From contig NW_027174114.1 of assembly GCF_000499845.2 (NCBI RefSeq), forward strand, positions 62,001-126,000: 64,000 nucleotides of DNA. Reading direction: 5' to 3'. The stretch's first letter is position 1, and each line of letters starts with the position of its first letter. The notes below the pieces were generated by a model. The model was not told where the DNA came from. It did no database searches and saw only the letters and a program-made list of their open reading frames with translations. Shown here piece after piece: positions 57,001-64,000 of this stretch. A program made the translations under genes and the position numbers. The DNA is from Phaseolus vulgaris. Its lineage: Eukaryota; Streptophyta; Magnoliopsida; Fabales; Fabaceae.

Positions 57001-57400
57001 CGCACATCCTCCACTTTCCGTTCGCCTTTTTCACCAAGACGACGTTGGCGAGCCACTCAGGGTACTGGATCTCCCTAATGTGGCCAGCACTCAGCAGCTT
57101 CTGCGTTTCGTCTTTTACCACCTGTTGTCGTTCCTCATTGAACTTCCTCCTTCTCTGACGCACGGGGCGGACCGTGGCGTCCATGCTGAGGTGGTGACAC
57201 AGGAAATCGGGGTCGATGCGTGGCATATCCGAGGCGGACCATGCAAAGGCATCCAGGTGGCGTGAAATCACTTCTGCCACCCCTTTCTGTTCTTCTGGGC
57301 TTAGCGAACTTCCTAACTTGAAAGTTTTGCCGCCAATCTCCCTTTCTATGGCGTTAGCTGCAGGCTGCTCCCTACTATTATCTTCGACGGGCGGCGCCTG
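54044..57400 (-). CDS. Element E: RT-RNase H-integrase, at least 1078 codons without a stop
   Basis: The frame is open from about 57400 (EREIGGKTFKLGSSLSPEEQ) to the TGA/stop at 54044. RT: CVDFTNLNKACPKDSYPLP, FSGYNQIKMHP and catalytic YVDDMVV. RNase H: VDGSSNQQGSGAG, NNQAEYEALIAG and KSDSQLI. Integrase: zinc region CARHAQRCKQCQKHADWH, GIDILGPFP, SDNGTQFAS and QVESANR, tail NAANLKFYFS. It is the best preserved pol in the window. It lacks its own start because it should be read through from gag-protease, from which it is now separated by a frameshift near 57350-57400. Confidence 0.94.
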   Translation of the reverse strand, partial: QAPPVEDNSREQPAANAIEREIGGKTFKLGSSLSPEEQKGVAEVISRHLDAFAWSASDMPRIDPDFLCHHLSMDATVRPVRQRRRKFNEERQQVVKDETQKLLSAGHIREIQYPEWLANVVLVKKANGKWRMCVDFTNLNKACPKDSYPLPSIDALVDSASGRKVLSFLDAFSGYNQIKMHPRDESKTAFMTETCSYCYKVMPFGLKNAGATYQRLMDKVLAPMLGRNVYAYVDDMVVASQNRVQHMADLEELFNTISKYRLKLNPEKCVFGVEAGKFLGLLLTERGIEANPDKCAAIIAMRSPTSVKEVQQLTGRMAALSRFVSTGVEKGHPYFQCLKRNSRFAWTDECEAAFVKLKEYLATPPVLCKPVTGVPLRLYFTVTERAISYVLVQEQDQSQKPIYFVSKALQGAETRYQALEKAALAVVFSARRLRHYFHSFTVVVMTNLPIQKVLQKPDVAGRMVRWAVDLSEFDIQYEPRGSIKGQVYADFVAELSPGGEQEVEASSQWLLSVDGSSNQQGSGAGIVLEGPDGILIEQALRFAFKASNNQAEYEALIAGMLLAKEMGAQNLLVKSDSQLITGQVSGEFQAKDPQMAAYLRYVQLLKGAFDALELIHVPREQNARADLLAKLASSGKGGRQRTVIQETLKAPHRFVEDNRVDDLQIYTSRGRSRSHSSLTQDTQRAPRISIYAGVPEEEQMQVCVFSKGDTWMTPYKRYLVGGALPVDPEEGKKVKRNAARYTLVDGVLFRHGFTHPILTCVSGDECTRIMAELHEGIYGSHVGGRSLASKVIRAGFFWPTVKEDCARHAQRCKQCQKHADWHKAPPEELRSIYSPWPFHTWGIDILGPFPLAIRQMKYLIVAIEYFTKWIEAEPVAQITAHKVQHFVWRNIVCRFGVPRRLISDNGTQFASQQLRNLCAEVGIKQVFASVEHPQTNGQVESANRVLLRGLKRRLEKAKGAWAEEVPRIVWAYHTTPQSSTMETPFSLVYGSDAMIPVEIHESSPRFQNFVAEESNEERRVNLDLLEEAREEARIKAEAMKRRVERQYSSKVKPRQFQVGDLVMRKAHPYELENMLSPKWTGPFRVTEAKGNGSYNLETLDGGPIPRSWNAANLKFYFS

Positions 57401-58422
57401 AGCGTCGCGTCGTCAGGGCCTTCCTCCATTGGCACATCTGCTTCGGGCATCGCCCTCTCCGCCATGGCCTCTTTAGGCGTCAGCCCAGCGGGCGTCGCCT
57501 CAATCATCGTCACGTCCGCGCGCGGCGGACGTTCATACACCATGAATACGCCTCTCTTCGTTTTGAGGCTGTTTTCATAGCATTTCCTTGCCTCCTCCTG
57601 GTCTGATCTGATGACTATCACCCGGCCACTGAGGTCCGACAGCTTCATCTTCATGTGACGGGTGGAGGACACCGCGCTCAGACGGTTTAACGCCGGTCTG
57701 CCCAGCAAAATATTGTAGGCAGAATTAGCGTTCACGACGAGGTACCGGATGCTCTCGGTACGGGAGGCCTCTCCATCTGTGAACGTAGTTCTCAACTCCA
57801 GGTACCCCCGGACTTCTACCTGGTTATCCCCGAACCCATACAAACATCCCGTATAGGGACTCAGCAGATCGGGGGATAACCGTAACTTATTAAAGGTCGA
57901 CAGAAACATGACGTCTGCCGAGCTTCCTTGATCAACAAGCACTCTGTGGACCTTCCTTCCAGCTGTGACGACTGAGATGACAACGGGGTCGTTGTCGTGG
58001 GGTACCACATCTCGGAGGTCTCTTCTCGTGAACACGATATCTGACTCCCATGGTTCCCCCGAGAGCCTCTCTTCGACTGAATTTACCCCCCTCGCGTACT
58101 TCTTCCGCTGGGAGGCGGTGGGCCCTCCGCCAGAAAAACCTCCAGCAATGGTGTGGACCTCGCCAAGCACAGGCATCTCGTGTGCTGGCTCATCTGCCGG
58201 CGGCGGCACGGTGGCGGTCGTTGTGGAATCTGCGACATAATCTTTCAAAAACCCAGTCCTCACCAGCTCATCTAGCTGGTAGCCCAATGACAGGCAATTA
58301 TCAATTTGGTGCCCGAAACACCAAGAGTCTTTACGGGGCCCTAACACCTTGTCGGTCTTCGCCGGTCGCCTCAACCTCTCAGCTATGTTGGGGACGGCGA
58401 TCAGATCCTTCAACTCAACCAC
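57346..58422 (-). pseudogene. Element E: gag tail-protease segment
   Basis: One open frame of 358 codons: ELKDLIAVPNIAERL, the Cys/His region reduced to SWCFGHQIDNCLSLGYQ, GEVHTIAGGFSGGGPTASQ, protease active site VLVDQGSSADVMF and ILLGRPALNRL. It ends at a frameshift within the linker before RT. At its upstream end it is out of frame with gag. Confidence 0.88.
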
Positions 58423-59388
58423 GAAGTTGTACCTCGCCGGTCTTGCTCTTTCTCTGGCGGAGCGTTCTCCTCCCGCTGGACCCCGGGGCTGGGGCTTTCT
58501 GGCCTCGTAGGGGCGTCTCGCCTCTGGCTTCTTTCTCCCCGTCGTGGTCTCATTGACTCTAACGGGTTGAGGTTACGGCGCTGGTGCGCTTCACACATAC
58601 CTCCCCTTCCGAAGCAATATGCTCCACTGCCCTGCGCCGTAATTCAGCGAAAGTCCTAGGGCGATTGCGGATAATGGATTCTCCGAAGGGGCCGGGGCAC
58701 ACGCCTTTCACAAATGCGTACACGATCATAGGCTCCTCTGTTGTGCCAACCTTCACGACCTGGGCCCCGAAGCGATTGATATACTCCTTCAGGGTCTCCC
58801 CCTGATATTGCTTCACGTCGAACAGGTCGTAGGAGACCGGCGGGGCCTTGTTGGCTAAGTACTGTTCTCGGAATAACTGCGACAATTGGCGGAAGGATGT
58901 GATATGACCTTCTGGGAGGCTAATGAACCAGTCCATAGCCATCCTGGTCAGGGTGCTCATGAAGAGCTTGCACTTGGCAGCATCAGAACCGCCTATCAGG
59001 ACCATCTGCGTGTGAAATGCAGCCAGGTGCGTCTCTGGGTCCTCCATCCCGGTGAAGATCACCTTGGGTCCCGCGAACGTGTTCGGGATCGCTGCGTCTA
59101 GGATCTCTTGTGAGAAAGGAGTGGAAAACTCCCTTGGTGGGGAATGGTTCTCCATCTCGTCATGTCCAGGCCGCCTCCTATCGTTTCTCAGGCCCTGGCG
59201 CAACTCCTCATTCACACGGTGGAGCTTTCGTTCCGCTCATGCGAGGCGTCAAGGTCTGCCTGCATGCGTTCCTGCTCCATTTTCGAATCCGCCATGTCCT
59301 GCTGCAGCCCCATCATTATTTCCAGGACCTGCTGCATGGATAGGTCTGCTGGGGCTGCGCGTGCTGCTCTTCGTCTGGTGGGGGCCAT
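58423..59388 (-). pseudogene. Element E: gag, frameshifted
   Basis: ATG 59388 (MAPTRRRAARAAPADLS) with a short helical N-terminus (MQQVLEIMMGLQQDMADSK). A slip at about 59215 leads to the gag core (KCKLFMSTLTRMAMDWFISL, FREQYLANKAPPVSYDLF), open to 58559. The basic, charged linker to protease (58598-58423) lies in another frame. It therefore has at least two frameshifts, although its pol is open. Confidence 0.86.
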
Positions 59389-59467
59389 TGTCACTCCGAA
59401 CTCCTTCAGCGCTACTATAACCTGGTAGATTTTTTCGAACTTGTGATGGGACTGATGTTTTATATCG

Positions 59468-59485
59468 GCCCCACGGTGGGAGCCA
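59468..59485 (-). other. Element E primer binding site (tRNA-Lys type)
   Basis: On the minus strand TGGCTCCCACCGTGGGGC, 2 bases inside the 5' LTR end. It differs by one base from the perfect complement of plant tRNA-Lys(CUU) as I recall it. Confidence 0.72.
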
Positions 59486-59487
59486 AA

Positions 59488-60694
59488 TGTTCCGTCCGGT
59501 TGACCGGGACGTCTTCGTGCGCGACCTCAACCGTCTGCTAGGGACTCCTTCCCATTGGTTGCCTGTGGATTCCTGCAAAAAAGAGGACAAAGAGGCGCCC
59601 TAGCGGCTGTGTGCACTCCGACGCTCAAGTCAGCCAGCAAGAAACACCAAAAACTGTCCACCTACGTGTCTGAGCACCGCGTATGGCACTCTGAAGGTGG
59701 TAAAAGAACTGTGTATATGTGTGTGTTGTCTCTTTCAGGCAAAAATATTCCCCAGTCACTTGTACGTAACCTTGAAGCACCAGCAAGCAACTAGAGAGTT
59801 CTCTGATAAATTTGCCGAAAGTTCCAACCCTGTTTCCAACATTCTCAGCGCTATTTAAACTTCCCAAGCATTTAAAGCGCCTTAAAGCTCTTTTAATCAC
59901 AAACGTAACGCGCTCATTAAAGCGTTTAATTAGAAAACGTAGCGCATTTAAGACGTTGAAACGCTTGGGAGCCATTATAGTACCTGAATGCTCGAAAGGG
60001 AAACTGTATTGAATGACTTTTAATTACCTGGCACCTGACTGAAGGGTGTTTCCATTCTGGCATGGCTGTTGTACACGTGGAGGGCCTCACGACGCCGTGA
60101 CCCCATCTGGGGACGTTTCTACGTGTGAGTCCTCCTGCTTGGGAGTGCTACTGCGCTAGGGGTGGCTTTTTGGGTGCCAACTCATGCCCCCAAGTATCTA
60201 GCCACTTACTTTGAGAGCGTATCTGCCTTCCTCTCACACCCTACACCCGGTTACCCTGGGCGTGACCTTCCTCTTGGGTCGTATCTGTCCCGAAGGCGTC
60301 TCTGGGGCGGCAGGGGTACTTCACGAGTCAGGCTGCCCTTCACTGGTACTATCACTATGGCCTTGAAGCCACCTTTTCCTTCTCTTTATCACTTTCCCGA
60401 GATATCGGGACCTGAGGCTTTCCCATGACGTCGCTCCCTCCATGGTCTTTCCTACCCATGGGTATCGGGGAACCACACCGTGATTGCCTTGCTTTTACAC
60501 TGTTTGATCTGGCGACGCCCTGGTTGGGCGACGCCTCCACCCAGGCGACGCCTTGCCTTGCCTTGGCGACGCCTTGTCTTGGCGACGCTTCCTCTTGGCG
60601 TCTCTACACCTGGGCGACGCCTTGAGTTGACTTTGACTTTCCAGTCGTTGACTTTGACCTTGACTTAGTCAACGCCCTGATACGGGACGGTACA
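59488..60694 (-). repeat. Element E 5' LTR (1207 bp)
   Basis: Followed on the plus strand by TSD AGTGG. A TATA-like TTTAAATAG is near 59860 on the minus strand. Confidence 0.96.
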
Positions 60695-60699
60695 AGTGG

Positions 60700-60878
60700 T
60701 GTACTTCTGACCCTCATCGTGGAGCCTCTTGTTGGCCTCCACCTCAGCTTTTCGCACCACGCCCAACGCCTCAGTTAAGGCGACCTCCTCGATAAAGAAG
60801 CGTTGAGCTTGTGTAGTCATCTGCTCTTTCACCTGAACTAGCTCATTAGCAAGAGCCTGTTGTTCCTGTTGAACCAAG
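60700..60878 (-). pseudogene. Element D: aORF, part upstream of the E insertion
   Basis: The minus-strand frame reads QQEQQALANELVQVKEQM, then EALGVVRKAEVEANKRL, up to the TSD of E. It is coiled-coil sequence continuing into 47084. Its own upstream part, with the expected PF04195-like domain, is cut off by element F at 60879 and is not found in the window. Confidence 0.78.
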
Positions 60879-61996
60879 TGTGTTGAAGCTTTGAAGAATC
60901 CAAACCCTTTGAAGGATGATGAAAGGTTCGTTGTGCTTGCTGTTGCTGAGTTGTCTTTTAGATAGGATCTGGGGTAGATTTAATATGTAATCCACTCTTG
61001 ATTGAATCCAAAGCATAAGAACTCTCAATCCTTTTAAAAGAAAAGTGTTTTTCAAACTAAGTGAAAAACAACCTGTTGTTTTGTCGAAACAACCGATTGT
61101 TTTATACTTAGGTGTTTTTAGAAAAGGTTGAAAACTGTTTTTATGGTTGACTTGCTGTCAAAACCAAAACAACCGATTGATTCGAGGAAACAACCGATTG
61201 TTTGTTTTGGTACCATAACAGAAAACTGGTTTGTGCTTTGACTGAGCAATAAATGATTTTCTAACTGTTTACGCTCCAGTTTTTAATGCTTTGACCAATC
61301 TTTAAATGCAATTAATAGTTTGTTAAGATTTGATAACAAACAACAACTTTGATTATATACAGAAAAACAAATTTGAGTTTTTCACTGATTTTGCTTAAGA
61401 GAAAAAGTTGAGATTGCTTAGAGATTGAGATTGATCAAAGAGTGTTAGGATTTTCTCTTGTATTGATTTCAGATTCATTCTGTAACAAGTGTAATCCTTG
61501 TATCTGTTGACAAGAAACCTTGTGTGTTGCTGAGAAGTGTTGTGTGTTCTTGAGGGGATCAAGATCAGCATTCTTAGTGTTGGTGTGTTTGACCAAGAGA
61601 AGTGTGTGTCTTGAGGGGATCAAGGTTACTTTTTTGGTTGTGTTGTAAGTGATCTAGGTTTGATTTCTTAGTGGAATTCCTCAGTGGTTTCTGAGAAGAC
61701 TGGATGTAGCTCTGGGTTTAGAGTGAACCAGTATAAATCTTTGTGTGCATTTTCTCTATCCCTTAACTCTTTAAATTCAGTTTTTATATTTGTAAATTGG
61801 TATAAACAACCGATTGTTTATGTGAAACAACCGATTGTTTTTATGGTGTTGTGCTTTTTGCTTTGTGTTTTGAAAAACTGGTTTCTTAATCAAGATATTC
61901 TCGAAGTAATTTCATTCAAGGCTTAAAAGTTTTCGAAAACCCTCTTTAAACCATTCAACCCCCCCCCCCTCTAGTTTAAAGCCATACATTCTAACA
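60879..61996 (+). repeat. Element F 5' LTR (1118 bp)
   Basis: Contains three pairs of AAACAACC(T/G)..TTGTTT-type motifs at 61066/61087, 61167/61188 and 61804/61825, and a C run near 61960-61970. TGGCATCAAGAG at 61999-62010 is the likely primer site. Confidence 0.82.
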
Positions 61997-62056
61997 ATTG
62001 GCATCAAGAGCTTGGTTCTTAAAAGTTATTCAAGTTGATCCAAAAATCTTTTTTCT

Positions 62057-62599
62057 ATGGCTGGAAAACAATCTTTTGAGGAAGGTGCTTCAATCTACAA
62101 ACCACCTTTATTCTGTGGATTGAATTACAAGTATTGGGAGGTCAGAATAAAAATCTTTATGAAATCTATTGATCAAGGAATTTTGGATTCAATTGAGAAT
62201 GGTCCTTTCATTTCAAAGTTTAAAAAGAATGGTTCTTTAATTGCAAAACCTTGGTCTCAATGGGCCAATGATGAATGGAAAATGGCCAAGCTTGATTGTA
62301 CTACTCAAAACATAATAGCTTCTGCACTAGATACTAATGAGTTTTTCAGGGTATCAAAATGCAAAACTGCTAAAGAGATGTGGGACACACTCAAGACAGC
62401 TCATGGAAACAATGAACCAAAGGAGGCAAGGTCAAAGAGTCAAGCAAGAAGGAAAAACAAGAAAAGCCTCACCCTCTACTTCATGGCCAGAAAGGAAGAT
62501 GACTCAAGTAGTGTAAGTTCATCTAACTCCTCAAACTCTGAAAATTATGGTCAATTGCTTCAAGCCTTTCAAGAAACGCATGAAGAAGCCAATAGATAG
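62057..62599 (+). pseudogene. Element F: copia gag, internally deleted
   Basis: ATG 62057 (MAGKQSFEEGAS). The N-terminal copia gag motif reads KPPLFCGLNYKYWEVRIKIF and the next conserved block KTAKEMWDTLKTAHGN (about residues 110-126). The second half of the usual UBN2-type gag domain is missing: HGNNEPKEARSKSQ jumps to a linker with Ser-rich sequence. The frame ends at TAG 62597-62599. A CCHC knuckle (CFYCMKRGHSVRFC, about 62759-62800) follows in a separate piece. Confidence 0.82.
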
Positions 62600-62940
62600 G
62601 CCCTCTTGAACAATCGGTTAAAGGGAATGAATAGCTGGCTTGAAAACAGATGTCAAATCACTAGAAGAGGAATTAGAAAATTCAAAAACAGATTTTGAAA
62701 ACCTTGAAATTGTTTACAAAAACAACCGATTGGACCATCGAAACAACCGGTTGTTACATGCTTCTACTGCATGAAGAGAGGCCATTCTGTGAGATTCTGT
62801 AAAATCAGAAAATATGTTGTTCCTAGGTGCTTTATGAAGTGGATTCCTAAGTGCAGTAAAGGTTCAATTGATGAAGGTAAACCAAATGGACCCACATTCA
62901 TAAGGGGACCAAATCTTTGTACTTGAAAATCTTCTTTGTA

Positions 62941-63112
62941 GGAAAACTTGGAGGAGAGCAAGCAACAATGGTACTTGGACAGTGAATGCTCCAAGCATAT
63001 GACAGGGGACAAATCAAAGTTCCTGAGTATCTCCTTTAAGCAAGAAGGGCATGTCACCTATGGGGACAACAACAAGGGAATGATTCTTGGGAGAGGATCC
63101 ATAGGAGACAAA
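62941..63112 (+). pseudogene. Element F: copia protease, first part, truncated
   Basis: QQWYLDSECSKHMTGDKSK is the copia protease start. The active site is normally D-S-G-C, but here it reads D-S-E-C, so the essential Gly is lost. The frame goes on to GHVTYGDNNKGMILGRG and meets unrelated sequence at about 63112. Confidence 0.83.
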
Positions 63113-63507
63113 GTGAGTGGAGCGTACTGCCCTCAATCTGTTTAGGGCGGGTTTGCCCAACAAAATGTCATAAGCTGAGTCGGCATTAACCACCAAGTAC
63201 CGGATGCTTTCGGTACGCGACGCCGTTCCATCAGTGAACGTCGTCCTCAGCTCCAAATAGCCACATACCTCTACTGGGTTATTTGCAAATCCATACAAGC
63301 ATCCAATATAGGGTCTCAAGATCAGGGGATAATTGTAGCTTGTTGAAGGTCGTCCAGAACATAACATCTGCGAAACTCCCCTGGTCGACGAGGACCCTAT
63401 GTACCTTCCTTCCTGCTGTGACCACTGAGATGACCATGGGGTCATTGTCGTGTGGGATGACATCCCGTAGGTCAGCCCTTGTGAACACGAGGTCTGATTC
63501 CCAAGGG
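63113..63507 (-). pseudogene. Isolated Tat-like protease fragment
   Basis: On the minus strand: PWESDLVFTRADLRDVIPHD, HRVLVDQGSFADVMFW, then after a frameshift YLELRTTFTD and DILLGKPALNRL. The active site D-Q-G-S is kept. It is most like E and D but diverged from both. It has no element ends of its own and abuts copia sequence on the left and a C/G-type LTR on the right. Confidence 0.85.
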
Positions 63508-64000
63508 AGCTCAAGTGGACATGGAGGCCAATCACCAAGATCAAGAAGAGGTAGAGGCTCAAATGGAGGACGCCCATGGAGGTCAAAGCCCACCTCAAAC
63601 GCTTACAAGAAGCATGTTCAAAGCTTTAGGAGCTAGGGGACGTTCATTTACTCTTTTTGTAATTTCTTTGGTTGAAGGTGCTTAGAGGGAAACATTAGAA
63701 ACCTCTATTGTTAAAGCATCTTTTAGTCTTTAGTTAGGAGTCTTAGGAGGGGGGGTGCGTTAGTAGATAGGTGTAGGAGTAAATAGGGAGGTGCCAAAGT
63801 GAGAGAAGAGTTCACACCTTCCTCATGTCTTGGTTTAGGCGCCGGTTCTAGTAGCTTTTAGGAGGGAATTTTGAATTCTTTTAGTTTGTTTTCACCACCT
63901 CTAGGCTATAAATATAGGTGCTGCCCTTGTACATTTCAGATTTGGAATGGAGACAAAAGCAACTATACTCAATTTTTGAGAGAGCATTGGAGAGCTTTGT
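63508..64000 (+). repeat. C/G-type LTR with pol tail, 5' end missing, running off the window
   Basis: The first 160 bases code the LTR-borne pol tail of the CRM-like family (QDQEEVEAQMEDAHG, then SPPQTLTRSMFKALG), as in G. Then comes LTR sequence matching C from GAAGGTGCTTAGAGGGAAAC (about 63675). TATA box in CTATAAATATAGG near 63906. The first dozen or so LTR bases are absent. Confidence 0.85.

Larger units (their letters stand above)
47090..60694 (-). mobile_element. Element E: complete 13.6-kb Tat-like Ty3/gypsy element inserted in D's aORF
   Basis: LTRs are 59488-60694 (5') and 47090-48310 (3'), minus-strand start TGTACCGTCCC and end GGACGGAACA. A perfect TSD AGTGG flanks it (47085-47089, 60695-60699). 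Inside: primer site, gag, protease, an unbroken RT-RNase H-integrase frame, and two antisense genes on the plus strand. The LTRs differ by about 12 substitutions and three short indels by eye. Confidence 0.97.
31309..60878 (+). mobile_element. Element D: old Tat-like Ty3/gypsy element, split by G, E and F; right end not seen
   Basis: The left LTR starts TGTACCGTAC after AAAAC. Gag, pol, tandem repeats and part of the antisense gene follow in usual order, interrupted at 36174-43857 (G) and 47090-60694 (E), with F abutting at 60879. Almost every coding part carries stops. No 3' LTR of D is in the window. Confidence 0.88.
60879..63112 (+). mobile_element. Element F: truncated Ty1/copia element
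   Basis: The left LTR (60879-61996) starts TGTGTTGAAGC and ends CATTCTAACA. A tRNA-Met-like primer site, a damaged gag and the beginning of protease follow. The element stops abruptly at about 63112, where Tat-type sequence starts, so integrase, RT and the right LTR are absent. Without the right end no TSD can be checked. Confidence 0.85.

Overview
The window is nuclear DNA of a flowering plant. A spliced F-box/FBD gene, a plant-type Helitron helicase relic and plant lineages of Ty3/gypsy and Ty1/copia retrotransposons all point there. A legume (bean or cowpea relatives) is my guess from the look of the retroelement families; it is not proved. Most of the 64 kb is nested LTR retrotransposons, and I see no rRNA, tRNA or CRISPR locus.

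Layout. 1-9762: the 3' part of a large Tat-like Ty3/gypsy element (A, + strand): end of integrase, a 116-bp tandem array, a broken antisense additional gene (aORF) and a 3' LTR. That LTR is split by element C (4247-9544), a gag-protease-only element with 5-bp target duplications (TSDs). 9763-15401: an AT-rich island with an apparently intact F-box/FBD gene (12165-13795). 15402-28715: a complete Tat-like element (B, + strand; TSD CAAAA) that split the last codons of a Helitron helicase relic. B carries a solo LTR of the C/G superfamily inside its own aORF (24494-25507; TSD CACCT). 28721-31303: AT-rich intergenic DNA. From 31309: a decayed Tat-like element (D, + strand) interrupted by G (36174-43857, minus strand, CRM-like, TSD GAGTC), E (47090-60694, minus strand, Tat-like, TSD AGTGG) and a truncated copia element F (from 60879). 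63113-64000: a mosaic of a minus-strand Tat protease fragment joined to a C/G-type LTR.

How the parts work together. The Tat-like elements share LTR ends (TGTACCG...CA), a primer site fitting tRNA-Lys, gag, a protease with a D-Q-G-S-S active site, RT (YVDD or YMDD), RNase H and integrase. Between pol and the 3' LTR each has tandem repeats and a gene on the opposite strand. That antisense gene has an N-terminal PF04195-like domain, a phase-1 intron in the same place in every copy where both splice sites survive (A, B, and both copies in E), a coiled coil and a conserved VV(D/E)GxxV tail. Element E carries two tandem copies. C and G look like the CRM lineage because the pol frame runs through the polypurine tract into the 3' LTR, so the locus may be pericentromeric.

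Relative ages from LTR pairs compared by eye: B is youngest (6 transitions in 815 bp), then E (about 1 percent), then G (2 percent or more). D is oldest; its frames are full of CAG-to-TAG stops, as expected of methylated, silenced DNA.
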